Of a DNA stretch of 64,000 bases, positions 25,173-33,445 are shown one piece after another. Source of the stretch: Streptomyces nojiriensis (GTDB taxonomy: Bacteria > Actinomycetota > Actinomycetes > Streptomycetales > Streptomycetaceae); NCBI RefSeq assembly GCF_017639205.1, contig NZ_CP071139.1, positions 5,827,501 to 5,891,500 of the forward strand. Reading direction: 5' to 3'. Numbering within the stretch: the stretch's first letter is position 1; every line of letters starts with the position of its first letter. The notes beneath the pieces are model-generated. The model was given only the letters and a program-made list of their open reading frames with translations, did not search any database and was not told the origin of the DNA. The position numbers and the translations under genes were made by a program.

Positions 25173-25931
25173 ATGTCGACCGTAGAAAACGCCTCGCCCG
25201 CCGACGACAGCACCCCCGCCGAAGCCGTGGGGATCGCCGCCCAGGACTGGGCCGCCGCCTCTGCCTCGCCGCAGTACCGGGCCGCCGTCGTGGACCTGCT
25301 CGGGGCGCTCGCGTACGGAGAGCTCGCGGCCTTCGAGCGCCTGGCGGAGGACGCGAAGCTCGCGCCCACCCTGGACGACAAGGCCGAGCTCGCCGCGATG
25401 GCCTCCGCCGAATTCCACCACTTCGAGCGGCTGCGGGACCGGCTCGCGGCGATCGAGGTCGAGCCCACCGCCGCCATGGAGCCCTTCGCGAAGGGCGTCG
25501 ACGACTTCCACCGCCAGACCGCGCCGTCGGACTGGCTGGAAGGCCTGGTCAAGGCCTACGTCGGCGACTCCATCGCCAGTGACTTCTACCGTGAGGTCGC
25601 CTCCCACCTGGACACCGACACCCGCGCCCTCGTGCTCGGCGTGCTCGACGACACCGGCCACGGCAACTTCGCCGTCGAGAAGGTCCGCGCGGCGATCGAG
25701 GCGGACCCGCGATGCGGCGGCCGGCTCGCGCTGTGGGCCCGCCGACTGATGGGCGAGGCCCTCTCGCAGGCCCAGCGCGTGGTCGCCGAGCGCGACGCGC
25801 TCTCGACCATGCTGGTCGGCGGTGTCGACGGAATGGCGGCCGGCTTCGACCTGGCGGCCGTCGGCGAGATGTTCACCCGCATCACCAAGGCGCACACCAA
25901 GCGCATGGCGGCCCTCGGCCTCGCCGCCTGA
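25173..25931 (+). CDS. Ferritin-like fold protein (Rv3210c-like)
   Basis: Soluble all-helical protein of 252 residues. Helices carry carboxylate/His motifs typical of ferritin-like diiron proteins: ELAAFERL, then ASAEFHHFERLRDRL (E-x2-H pattern), and later DDTGHGNF. It is related to the MiaE-like group of tRNA hydroxylases, but the activity of the actinobacterial family is unproven. It lies divergent from the RhlE-like helicase, the same partner as in M. tuberculosis (Rv3210c-Rv3211). Confidence 0.75.
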   Translation: MSTVENASPADDSTPAEAVGIAAQDWAAASASPQYRAAVVDLLGALAYGELAAFERLAEDAKLAPTLDDKAELAAMASAEFHHFERLRDRLAAIEVEPTAAMEPFAKGVDDFHRQTAPSDWLEGLVKAYVGDSIASDFYREVASHLDTDTRALVLGVLDDTGHGNFAVEKVRAAIEADPRCGGRLALWARRLMGEALSQAQRVVAERDALSTMLVGGVDGMAAGFDLAAVGEMFTRITKAHTKRMAALGLAA

Positions 25932-25968
25932 CCGTACGGAAGCCGGTGCGGCTGCGTACCCGCTCCAC

Positions 25969-26009
25969 ACGTCGGCCCCGGCGCGCACACGGCGCGCCGG
26001 GGCCGACGT
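25969..26009. terminator. Strong intrinsic terminator hairpin
   Basis: An 18-bp perfect inverted repeat, ACGTCGGCCCCGGCGCGC and its complement, with loop ACACG. It is 38 bases after the ferritin-like gene and faces an opposing gene, so it probably acts in both directions. Confidence 0.75.
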
Positions 26010-26055
26010 ACGTCGTTCAGGGGCAGGGTTCAGGAGCGGGCTTCAGGGGTCGTGG

Positions 26056-26358
26056 TCATCCCCGCGACGGGAGTGAAAACGGAGTCCGGTGGGACGGCCT
26101 GCGGGGCCCTGCGGCCGGACGGAGCAGCAGGGACAGGACCACGGCCGACACGAGCACCGCGCCGATGAGCGTCGCGGTCAGGGTGTTGTGCCCGGGCCCC
26201 AGCGCGAAGTGGGTGAGATACGCCCCGAACAGCGCCCCCAGTACCCCGCTGACCAGCACGACTTTGGTGGAAGGCAACCGGCGCGTGAGTACCCGGGCGG
26301 CTGTCGCGGACAAGGCGAGGCCCAGGAGTGCGGAGCCGAGCACTTCCAGCAGCAGCAT
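26056..26358 (-). CDS. Small integral membrane protein
   Basis: Protein of 100 residues; the ATG reading MLLLEVLGSALLGLALSATA has GGGAGAG upstream, better than an in-frame start 12 codons earlier. Three hydrophobic helices are separated by short loops, with Gly-rich packing (VSGVLGALFGAYLTHFALGPG), and a basic C-terminus (SHRTPFSLPSRG). It resembles small membrane proteins of the transglycosylase-associated/GlsB type in pattern only. Function unknown. Confidence 0.6.
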   Translation of the reverse strand: MLLLEVLGSALLGLALSATAARVLTRRLPSTKVVLVSGVLGALFGAYLTHFALGPGHNTLTATLIGAVLVSAVVLSLLLRPAAGPRRPSHRTPFSLPSRG

Positions 26359-26422
26359 GAGGTCTCTCCCATACGTCAGGGCAAACCGGGTCACTGCGGT
26401 CCTACCCGAAGCGGAAGAAACA

Positions 26423-26458
26423 GAAACGGCCCGGTGGGATCAACCACCGGGCCGTTTC
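26423..26458 (-). terminator. Intrinsic terminator of the DUF3107 gene
   Basis: A 15-bp perfect inverted repeat, GAAACGGCCCGGTGG / CCACCGGGCCGTTTC, with a six-base loop. It lies ten bases after the stop of the DUF3107 gene on the minus strand. Confidence 0.75.
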
Positions 26459-26468
26459 CAACAGTTCT

Positions 26469-26696
26469 TCAGAGCGCGCCGAAGCCCACCTTGCGCACGC
26501 TCGGCTCGCCCAGGTCGACATACGACAGGCGGTCGGACGGCACCAGGACCTTGCGGCCCTTGTTGTCGGTGAGGCTCAGCAGCGGCGCGGTGCCGGACAG
26601 AGCGGCGGTGACGATGCTCTCCAGCTCCTCGGCGCTCAGGTCGCTCTCCAGCACGATCTCCCGGGGTGCGTGCTGCACGCCGATCTTGACCTCCAC
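26469..26696 (-). CDS. DUF3107 family small protein
   Basis: A 75-residue protein (MEVKIGVQHAPREIVLESDL at the start, LGEPSVRKVGFGAL at the end). It is the actinobacterial DUF3107 family, called TB9.4 or Rv3208A in M. tuberculosis, where it is also next to a TetR gene. The predicted fold is a small alpha/beta unit with a beta-hairpin around NKGRKVLVPSDRLSYVDLG. Function unknown. GTG start after GGGAC; its own terminator follows. Confidence 0.9.
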   Translation of the reverse strand: MEVKIGVQHAPREIVLESDLSAEELESIVTAALSGTAPLLSLTDNKGRKVLVPSDRLSYVDLGEPSVRKVGFGAL

Positions 26697-26835
26697 GGCT
26701 TTGTCCCTCCGACGATCCGGTTCGCGCGATCAGCCGCGCCGTACGCGGTCCACATTAGCCCGGTGAGGGGACGCGGACCGCGCAGAGCGGACACGCTCGC
26801 AGCGAACAGCGGCCGACGAGGACCGCCGGCGGCCC

Positions 26836-27474
26836 TCAGGACTCCGTGCCGTGCAGCGGGAACCCGGCGATGCCGCGCCAGGCGAGCGAGGTCAGCAGGC
26901 CGACCGCCGTCTCGCGGGCGACCGGGCTCTCGCTGGAGAGCCAGTAGCGGGCCACGACCTGCGAAACCCCGCCCAGGCCCACGGCCAGCAGCATCGACTC
27001 GTCCTTGGACAGGCCGGTGTCCTCGGCGATGACGTCGGAGATGGCCTCGGCGCACTGGAGCGAGACGCGGTCGACGCGCTCGCGCACCGCCGGCTCGTTC
27101 GTCAGGTCGGACTCGAAGACCAGCCGGAAGGCGCCGCCCTCCTCCTCCACGTACGCGAAGTAGGCGTCCATCGTGGCCGCCACGCGCAGCTTGTTGTCCG
27201 TCGTCGACGCGAGGGCCGTACGCACGGCCAGCAGCAGGGCCTCGCAGTGCTGGTCCAGCAGGGCCAGGTACAGGTCGAGCTTGCCGGGGAAGTGCTGGTA
27301 CAGCACCGGCTTGCTCACACCGGCCCGCTCGGCGATGTCGTCCATGGCCGCCGCGTGATACCCCTGCGCGACGAAAACCTCCTGGGCCGCGCCCAGCAGC
27401 TGGTTGCGCCGGGCTCGGCGCGGCAGTCGCGTGCCCCGCGGACGCGCTGCCTCGGTCTGCTCGATGGCTGTCAC
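26836..27474 (-). CDS. TetR-family transcriptional regulator (Rv3208-like)
   Basis: Protein of 212 residues. The GTG start (reading MTAIEQTEAARPRG) is preceded by GGGAGG; a longer version would lack this. The N-terminal helix-turn-helix is AMDDIAERAGVSKPVLYQHFPGKLDLYLAL at about residues 40-75. The C-terminal ligand domain is mostly helical and of usual length. The target and inducer are unknown. It is upstream of the DUF3107 gene in the same direction, as in mycobacteria. Confidence 0.87.
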   Translation of the reverse strand: MTAIEQTEAARPRGTRLPRRARRNQLLGAAQEVFVAQGYHAAAMDDIAERAGVSKPVLYQHFPGKLDLYLALLDQHCEALLLAVRTALASTTDNKLRVAATMDAYFAYVEEEGGAFRLVFESDLTNEPAVRERVDRVSLQCAEAISDVIAEDTGLSKDESMLLAVGLGGVSQVVARYWLSSESPVARETAVGLLTSLAWRGIAGFPLHGTES

Positions 27475-27647
27475 GCCGCCTCCCACTTTCTCTAAGAACA
27501 CAGTGCGCTCTGCGCCGCGCGGCCATCGTACTTTTCGGTAACCGAATCTGGAGGGTTCAAGCCGAGTTTTCTCGCGGTACGGACGGCCCGGAGGCGCTGG
27601 TCAGCGGTTTGATCAGCGGTTTGGTCGGTGCTCGGTCAGCTGATGGG

Positions 27648-27863
27648 TCAGCGGTAGTCGTCCTCGTCCAGCGGCACCACCCGCGCCTGCTCGACGGCAT
27701 CGCCGTCCGTGACCCCGTCCACCGCGCGCGCGGTGATCGGGTCGTCCTCGTCCGGCCGGAGATCGGCGAGCTGCTCCGCCACATCCGCCTCGGGCGCCTC
27801 AGGATCGAGGGATTCCGGAAACTGCTCCCGGAAGGTGTCCGGCTCCGCAGGGTCGACAGTCAT
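27648..27863 (-). CDS. Small acidic protein of unknown function
   Basis: A 71-residue protein of very acidic composition (PEAPEADVAEQLADLRPDED, ending VVPLDEDDYR). The ATG follows GAGGGGAG at normal spacing, which makes it a credible gene. It looks intrinsically disordered, with no Cys. Similar small acidic proteins occur in this position in Streptomyces as far as I recall. Confidence 0.65.
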   Translation of the reverse strand: MTVDPAEPDTFREQFPESLDPEAPEADVAEQLADLRPDEDDPITARAVDGVTDGDAVEQARVVPLDEDDYR

Positions 27864-27983
27864 GCCGCTCCCCTCGCTTCCTTGTGCTCACTTACGAGCC
27901 TAGGAGGATCGCGGAGGCACCGCTATATGGATCCGGCCTGTGTCTGTGACGGCGAACACAGGAAGAGGAACGTGATCGTCTCG

Positions 27984-27989
27984 TAACAT
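27984..27989 (+). promoter_or_regulatory. Candidate -10 element, leaderless alpha/beta hydrolase gene
   Basis: TAACAT ends seven bases before the ATG at 27997, and no ribosome site lies between them. Confidence 0.45.
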
Positions 27990-27996
27990 TGCCCGC

Positions 27997-28992
27997 ATGT
28001 CTTCGACCGAGCTGCCAGGCGTGCGGTCCACCGCCGAGCCGTCCTCCCAGGCGGGAGCCGCCCGGGTGGCCGAAGGGGAGCAGCTGCGCACCGCCGTGCT
28101 GCCCGGCCTGGAACTGGCCGTGCGGGTCCGCCCGCCCCTGCGCACGGGACTGCCGCCCGCCCTGTTCGTGCACGGACTGGGCGGTTCCTCCCAGAACTGG
28201 TCGGACCTGATGGCGCGGCTGGCCGACACCGTCGACGGCGAGGCCCTCGACCTGCCGGGCTTCGGCTGGTCCCCACCACCCGCCGACCGCGACTACTCCG
28301 TCACCGCCTTCGCCCGAGCCGTCATCCGGCACCTCGACGCCGCCGGGCGCGGCCCGGTCCACCTCTTCGGGAACTCCCTCGGCGGAGCCGTCTCCACCCG
28401 CGTCGCGGCCGTCCGGCCCGACCTGGTGCGCACCCTGACCCTGATCTCGCCCGCCCTGCCCGAGCTGCGCGTACAGAAGTCGGCCGTGCCGACCGCGCTG
28501 CTCGCCGTGCCCGGGGTGGCCGCGCTCTTCGGCCGGCTGACGCAGGGGCTCAGTGCCGAACAGCGCACCCGCGGGGTGACGGAGCTCTGTTACGGAGACC
28601 CCTCCCGGGTGACACCCGAGGGATTCCGCCACGCCGTGGAGGAGATGGAGCGGCGGATGGCCCTGCCGTACTTCTGGGACGCGATGACGCGCTCCTCGCG
28701 CGGCATCGTCGACGCCTACACCCTCGGTGGCCAGCACGGACTGTGGCGTCAGGCGCAGCGGGTGCTCGCGCCCTCGCTGCTGGTCTACGGTGGCCGGGAC
28801 CAGTTGGTCTCGTACCGCATGGCGCACAAGGCGGCCGCGGCGTTCCGCGGTTCGCGACTGCTGTGCATGCCCGAGGCCGGACACGTGGCGATGATGGAGT
28901 ACCCCGAGGCGGTGGCCGCCGCCTTCCGGGAGCTGCTGAGCGACACCGGGACGGGCGAGAGTGACCGATATACCGAAGACGGCAGAGGCTGA
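27997..28992 (+). CDS. Alpha/beta hydrolase (LipV-like position)
   Basis: Protein of 331 residues with oxyanion region LFVHGLGGSSQNWS, DLPGFGWSPP, nucleophile elbow FGNSLGG (Ser near residue 129), a helical cap, the acidic residue in YGGRDQLVS and the His in PEAGHVAMMEYP. The N-terminal 35 residues are polar with no signal. Its stop is four bases before the ribosome site region of the DUF3152 gene, so both are co-transcribed. The substrate is unknown. Confidence 0.85.
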   Translation: MSSTELPGVRSTAEPSSQAGAARVAEGEQLRTAVLPGLELAVRVRPPLRTGLPPALFVHGLGGSSQNWSDLMARLADTVDGEALDLPGFGWSPPPADRDYSVTAFARAVIRHLDAAGRGPVHLFGNSLGGAVSTRVAAVRPDLVRTLTLISPALPELRVQKSAVPTALLAVPGVAALFGRLTQGLSAEQRTRGVTELCYGDPSRVTPEGFRHAVEEMERRMALPYFWDAMTRSSRGIVDAYTLGGQHGLWRQAQRVLAPSLLVYGGRDQLVSYRMAHKAAAAFRGSRLLCMPEAGHVAMMEYPEAVAAAFRELLSDTGTGESDRYTEDGRG

Positions 28993-28997
28993 GGACC

Positions 28998-30344
28998 GTG
29001 GGACGACATAGTCGCAAGGGCCCTGCCCCAGCTCCGGCTCCCGCCGCTCCGGCACCCGTCCGGCCGCAGCCGGAGCCCGCGCCCCTGCCCTACGAGGAAC
29101 CGTCCGCCGGGTACTGGCCCGAGCCGACCGTCACCCACCAGGGGTACGTGCCCCAGGACCGGTACCACGCCGACGCGCGCACCGGAGGCCATCCCCAGCA
29201 GTACGAGTCCGACGACGTCTGGGGTGCCCACCCCGACTCCGTGTACGGCGACTGGCGCGGAGTGCGGCGCCCGCACGAGCCCGCCGCGCCCGCGCCCAGC
29301 CCTGCGCCCACGGCCTTCCGTGACAGCGACACCCCGGCCTTCGGGACCCCCGCGGTGGGCTTCCCGCAGGTCACCCTGACGCCGCCGGCCGGATTCGACC
29401 TGGACCCCGTCACCTCCACCGGCGCGCAGCCCCGGGTGCCCGGACCGCGCAAGCCGGTCGATCCGGTGGCTCCGGCCGTGCCCGAGGACGCCGACGACGG
29501 CGCCGGGGAGTCCTCCGGCTCCGGCCGTGGCCGGAAGGTCCGTACGTACACCGCCGTGGCCGCCGTGGCCGTCACCACCGTCCTCGCCGTCGTCGTCGCC
29601 GGCCAGGTGACCTCGGACGGGGAGGGCGAGAAGTCCGGTGCGCAGGCCGCCGGCAACAGCCGCGCCGACGCCGGCGCCTCCCGCTCGGACGACCGGGCGA
29701 CCCCGCCGCAGGCGGCGGCGCCCGCCGCGCCCGAGGTGGAGCTGACGTACGAGCAGAAGATGGCCCAGCAGCTGCCGATCGACGCGAAACTCGCCGGACC
29801 CGGCACCTTCGACACCGTGCCCGGTGTGGCCAAGGCCCCCGGCAAGGGCAAGCTCGTGCGCTACCGGGTCGACGTCGAGCAGGGTCTCGGCCTGGACCCG
29901 CAGCTGTTCGCCGAGGCCGTCCACCGCACCCTCAACGACCCGCGCAGCTGGGCCCACAACGGCGAGAAGACCTTCGAGCGGGTGCCGGGCGGCGAGGCGG
30001 ACTTCGTGATCACCCTGGCCAGTCCCGGGACCACCGGGGTCTGGTGCGCCAAGTCCGACCTGGACACCACCGTCGACAACGTCTCCTGCGACTCCGCGTC
30101 CACGGACCGGGTGATGATCAACGCGTTCCGCTGGGCGCAGGGCTCCGCGACCTACGGGCCGGACCAGATGTTCACCTACCGGCAGATGCTCATCAACCAC
30201 GAGGTCGGACACCGGCTCGGACACGGCCACGTGAACTGCCGCACCCCCGGCGCGCTCGCGCCGATCATGCAGCAGCAGACCAAGTCCCTCGACATCAACG
30301 GCATCCAGTGCAAGCCCAACCCCTGGGTTTTCCCGGACAGTTGA
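28998..30344 (+). CDS. DUF3152 membrane-anchored zinc metalloprotease-like protein
   Basis: Protein of 448 residues from GTG (MGRHSRKGPAPA). A Pro/Ala-rich cytoplasmic region of about 180 residues precedes one membrane helix (TYTAVAAVAVTTVLAVVVAG). The exported domain ends with the motif HEVGHRLGHGH (about residues 396-406), a zinc-binding HExxH with extra His ligands, followed by NCRTPG and a late Cys. The mycobacterial equivalent is Rv3207c. It may process surface proteins or peptides; no substrate is known. An opp transporter operon follows after a hairpin. Confidence 0.85.
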   Translation: MGRHSRKGPAPAPAPAAPAPVRPQPEPAPLPYEEPSAGYWPEPTVTHQGYVPQDRYHADARTGGHPQQYESDDVWGAHPDSVYGDWRGVRRPHEPAAPAPSPAPTAFRDSDTPAFGTPAVGFPQVTLTPPAGFDLDPVTSTGAQPRVPGPRKPVDPVAPAVPEDADDGAGESSGSGRGRKVRTYTAVAAVAVTTVLAVVVAGQVTSDGEGEKSGAQAAGNSRADAGASRSDDRATPPQAAAPAAPEVELTYEQKMAQQLPIDAKLAGPGTFDTVPGVAKAPGKGKLVRYRVDVEQGLGLDPQLFAEAVHRTLNDPRSWAHNGEKTFERVPGGEADFVITLASPGTTGVWCAKSDLDTTVDNVSCDSASTDRVMINAFRWAQGSATYGPDQMFTYRQMLINHEVGHRLGHGHVNCRTPGALAPIMQQQTKSLDINGIQCKPNPWVFPDS

Positions 30345-30358
30345 CCGACGCGCCGGGA

Positions 30359-30381
30359 CCCCGCCCGCCGGCCGGGCGGGG
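30359..30381 (+). terminator. Terminator after the DUF3152 gene
   Basis: A 9-bp perfect inverted repeat, CCCCGCCCG / CGGGCGGGG, with loop CCGGC. It lies 14 bases after the stop and seven bases before the TTGACA of the next promoter, so it separates two transcription units. Confidence 0.6.
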
Positions 30382-30388
30382 ATCCGCG

Positions 30389-30418
30389 TTGACAATCCGT
30401 CCGATCATCGGCAATCGT
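30389..30418 (+). promoter_or_regulatory. Promoter of the opp leader/operon
   Basis: TTGACA (perfect -35) at 30389-30394, an 18-base spacer, then AATCGT as -10. The ATG of the small ORF is eight bases after the -10 box, predicting a leaderless transcript. This is the best -35 match in this part of the window. Confidence 0.65.
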
Positions 30419-30425
30419 TCTCCGC

Positions 30426-30521
30426 ATGTCGCACCACCACACCATGACCGCGAGCGCCGCCATTGAGCTGGCGCTGCTTGGTGTGACCGCGCACAGCGTG
30501 GCCGACATCTTCTGTCGCTGA
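30426..30521 (+). CDS. 31-residue leader peptide upstream of the opp operon
   Basis: A short ORF reading MSHHHTMTASAAIELALLGV and ending in SVADIFCR. The ATG sits exactly at the predicted transcription start, so it would be translated without a ribosome site. The last two codons (Cys, Arg) form the 5' arm of a short inverted repeat GTCGC / GCGAC (30514-30518 and 30540-30544), followed by CCTTTTT. That is the layout of a ribosome-controlled attenuator for the transporter genes. A -CR ending recalls leader peptides of other actinobacterial ABC transporter operons. Alternatively it is a small secreted or hydrophobic peptide. Function inferred. Confidence 0.55.
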   Translation: MSHHHTMTASAAIELALLGVTAHSVADIFCR

Positions 30522-30701
30522 CGCCGACCCGCAAGCGCCGCGACCCTTTTTCGAGCTCCTTCGCCGCGCCCGGGTGCACGCACGCCCGCAGGCGCGGCTT
30601 CCTCGTGTTCCGGCAACCGGTGATCCATCGGTACCGCTGTCGACCGCTGCCCCTCGCGTGGCCCTTCCGCACTTCCTTCACGCCGAGAGGTCTTCACACC
30701 C

Positions 30702-32450
30702 ATGTCTTCCGCCGGACCCGACCGCCATCTCATAGCGCGCCGCGTGGCCGCCGTCACCGTCAGCCTCGTCCTGGCCGGGGGCGCCGTGGCCTGCGGCCCC
30801 GAGGACGGTGCGAGCAAGGCCGGTTCGGGCGACAGGCCGGGCGCCGCGGGCGCGCCGCGCAAGGGCGGCACCCTGACCGTCCTCAACTCCGAGCCGCAGA
30901 GCGACTTCGACCCGGCCCGGCTCTACACCTCGGGCGGCGGGAACGTTCCCTCGCTGGTCTTCCGTACACTGACCACCCGCAACCGCGAGGACGGCGCGGC
31001 CGGCGCCAAGGTCGTGCCCGACCTGGCCACCGACACCGGAAAGCCCAACGCCGACGCCACCGAGTGGACGTACACGCTCAAGGACGGGCTGAAGTACGAG
31101 GACGGCTCCCCGATCACCACCGCCGACATCAAGTACGGCATCGAGCGGTCCTTCGCCGCCGAGCTGTCGGGCGGCGCCCCGTACCTGCGGGACTGGCTGG
31201 TCGGCGGGGAGAGCTACGAGGGCCCGTACAAGGACGGCGGCAAGGGCCTCGACTCGATCGTCGTGCCCGACCCGAAGACGATCGTCTTCAAACTCCGCAA
31301 GCCCGAGGGCGAGTTCCCCTTCGTCGCCACGCAGACGCAGTTCGCACCCGTCCCCAAGGCCAAGGACACCGGCGTCAAGTACGAGGAGCACCCCGTCTCC
31401 TCCGGCCCGTACAAGGTCGTCAAGAACGACAACGACGGCGAGCACCTCACCCTGGAGCGCAACGAGCACTGGGACGAGAAGAGCGACGAGGAGCGCAAGG
31501 CCTACCCGGACAAGATCGACGTCCGCTCCGGTCTGGACGCCGCCGTCATCAACCAGCGCCTGACCACCAGCTCCGGCCCCGACGCCGCCGCCGTCACCAC
31601 CGACACCAACCTGGGACCTGCCGAGCTCGCCCAGATCGGCGACAACAAGGAGCTGGCCGCACGCGTCGGCACCGGCCACTTCGGCTACATCAACTACCTG
31701 GCCTTCAACCCGAAGGTGGCCCCCTTCGACAACCCGAAGGTGCGCCAGGCCATCTCCCACGCGATCAACCGCACCAGCGTGATCAACGCCGCCGGCGGAT
31801 CCGCGCTGGCCGAACCCGCCACCACCTTCCTGCCCGAGCGCGAGGCCTTCGGCTTCACCCCGTACGACCACTTCCCGGCGGGGAAGACCGGCGACCCGGC
31901 CAAGGCCAAGCAGCTGCTGGCGGAGGCGGGCTTCCCCGACGGCATCACCGTCACCCTGACCCACTCCACCGCGCAGAACCGCCAGACCAGCCCCGAGGTC
32001 GCCACCGCCGTGCAGCAGGCCCTCGCGGCCGCCGGCATCACCGTCAAGCTGGAAGGCCTGGAGAACAACGCCTTCAACGAGAAGCGCTGGGACGCCAAGA
32101 ACACCCCCGGCTTCTTCCTCTCCCGCTGGGGCGCCGACTGGCCGTCCGGAGCCCCCTTCCTCGCGCCGATCTTCGACGGCCGGCAGATCGTGACCAACGG
32201 CTCCAACTACAACCACGCGCAGCTGAACGACCCGGCCGTGAACGCCGAGATCGACGAGATCGCCAAGCTGACCGACCTCGCGGCGGCCGGCAAGCGCTGG
32301 GGCGCACTCGACAAGAAGATCGGTGAGCAGGCCCTGGACGTGCCGCTCTTCCACCCGGTCTACAAGCGGCTCGTCGGCAAGGACATCAAGAACGTCGTGA
32401 TCAGCGACTGGACCGGCGTCCTCGACATCTCGCAGGTCTCCGTCAAGTGA
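30702..32450 (+). CDS. oppA: Oligopeptide ABC transporter substrate-binding lipoprotein
   Basis: Protein of 582 residues, family 5 extracellular solute-binding protein. The signal peptide (RRVAAVTVSLVLAGGAVAC) gives a lipidated Cys at about residue 31. Family segments include GGTLTVLNSEPQSDFDP, WTYTLKDGLKYEDGSPITTADIKYGIERSF and FDNPKVRQAISHAINR. It would bind peptides or another ligand outside the cell and deliver them to the permeases encoded next. The start codon is 11 bases after AGAGG. It is the first gene of a four-gene operon with overlapping stops and starts. Confidence 0.9.
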   Translation: MSSAGPDRHLIARRVAAVTVSLVLAGGAVACGPEDGASKAGSGDRPGAAGAPRKGGTLTVLNSEPQSDFDPARLYTSGGGNVPSLVFRTLTTRNREDGAAGAKVVPDLATDTGKPNADATEWTYTLKDGLKYEDGSPITTADIKYGIERSFAAELSGGAPYLRDWLVGGESYEGPYKDGGKGLDSIVVPDPKTIVFKLRKPEGEFPFVATQTQFAPVPKAKDTGVKYEEHPVSSGPYKVVKNDNDGEHLTLERNEHWDEKSDEERKAYPDKIDVRSGLDAAVINQRLTTSSGPDAAAVTTDTNLGPAELAQIGDNKELAARVGTGHFGYINYLAFNPKVAPFDNPKVRQAISHAINRTSVINAAGGSALAEPATTFLPEREAFGFTPYDHFPAGKTGDPAKAKQLLAEAGFPDGITVTLTHSTAQNRQTSPEVATAVQQALAAAGITVKLEGLENNAFNEKRWDAKNTPGFFLSRWGADWPSGAPFLAPIFDGRQIVTNGSNYNHAQLNDPAVNAEIDEIAKLTDLAAAGKRWGALDKKIGEQALDVPLFHPVYKRLVGKDIKNVVISDWTGVLDISQVSVK

Positions 32451-33445
32451 GCACCGCCCTCAAGCAGTCGGCGCCGCAGCAGCCGGCGCCCGCGCCCGGG
32501 GCCCCCGCCCCGGGCGCGGGCACCGCGGGCCAGGTCCGGCGGCGCCTGCGCCGCCGGCCGGCGGCCCTCGCGGCCGCCGGGGTCATCGCCCTGCTCGTCC
32601 TCCTCGCCCTCGCCGCACCGCTGGTCGCCCAGCTCACCGGCCAGGACCCGAACGCGTACCACGACGACCTCGTGGATTCCGCGCGCGGCGGGGTACCGCT
32701 CGGCTCCTTCGGCGGGATCTCCGCCGACCACTGGCTCGGCGTCGAACCGGGCACCGGCCGCGACCTGCTCACCCGGCTGCTGTACGGGGCGCGGATCTCG
32801 CTGCTCGTCGCCCTCGGCGCCGTCGTCGTGCAAACGCTCGTCGGTGTCGGCGTCGGACTCGCCGCCGCGCTCGGCGGCCGGTTCACTGGCCAGCTCATCG
32901 GCCGGTTCACCGACGTGATGATCGCGCTGCCGATGCTGGTGATCGGCATCGCCCTCACCGCCGTCGTCCCGCCCGACTTCCCCCGGCCGCTGCTGCTGAT
33001 CCTCATCATCGGACTGCTCGACTGGGGCGGCACCGCCCGGATGGTGCGCGCCCAGGCCCTCGCCCTGCGCGGCCTCGACTTCGTCGACGCCGCCCGCCTC
33101 TCGGGCCGGGGCACGCTCGGCATCGCCCGCCGCGAACTGCTGCCCTCGCTGGCCGCGCCCGTCATCACCTACGCCGCGATCAAGGTGCCCACCGCCATCG
33201 TGGCCGAGGCCTCGCTGTCCTTCCTCGGCGTCGGCGTCAAACCGCCCACGCCCTCCTGGGGACAGATGCTCTCCAGCGCGCAGACCTGGTTCCGCGCCGA
33301 CCCGGCCTACGTCCTGCTCCCCGCCGGGCTGCTCTTCGTCACCGTGCTCGCCTCCACCGTGCTGGGCGACGCCGTCCGCACCGCCCTCGACCCGCGCGAA
33401 GGCTCCCGGCTGCGGGTCGGCACCAGAAAGGAGCGCACGGCGTGA
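32447..33445 (+). CDS. oppC: Peptide ABC transporter permease, OppC/DppC type
   Basis: Protein of 332 residues whose GTG overlaps the stop of oppA. A proline-rich N-terminus (about 35 residues) precedes the first membrane helix. Six helices follow. The EAA loop that contacts the ATPase lies in DFVDAARLSGRGTLGIARRELLP. A conserved periplasmic insert (HWLGVEPGTGRDLLTRLLYGAR) is typical of OppC. Order C before B is less common than B before C. Confidence 0.9.
   Translation: MSTALKQSAPQQPAPAPGAPAPGAGTAGQVRRRLRRRPAALAAAGVIALLVLLALAAPLVAQLTGQDPNAYHDDLVDSARGGVPLGSFGGISADHWLGVEPGTGRDLLTRLLYGARISLLVALGAVVVQTLVGVGVGLAAALGGRFTGQLIGRFTDVMIALPMLVIGIALTAVVPPDFPRPLLLILIIGLLDWGGTARMVRAQALALRGLDFVDAARLSGRGTLGIARRELLPSLAAPVITYAAIKVPTAIVAEASLSFLGVGVKPPTPSWGQMLSSAQTWFRADPAYVLLPAGLLFVTVLASTVLGDAVRTALDPREGSRLRVGTRKERTA

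Noticed and set aside
30605..32326. Alternative 573-codon frame over oppA
   Set aside because: It is the +1-type shadow of the substrate-binding protein; the real frame has a lipoprotein signal and family motifs.
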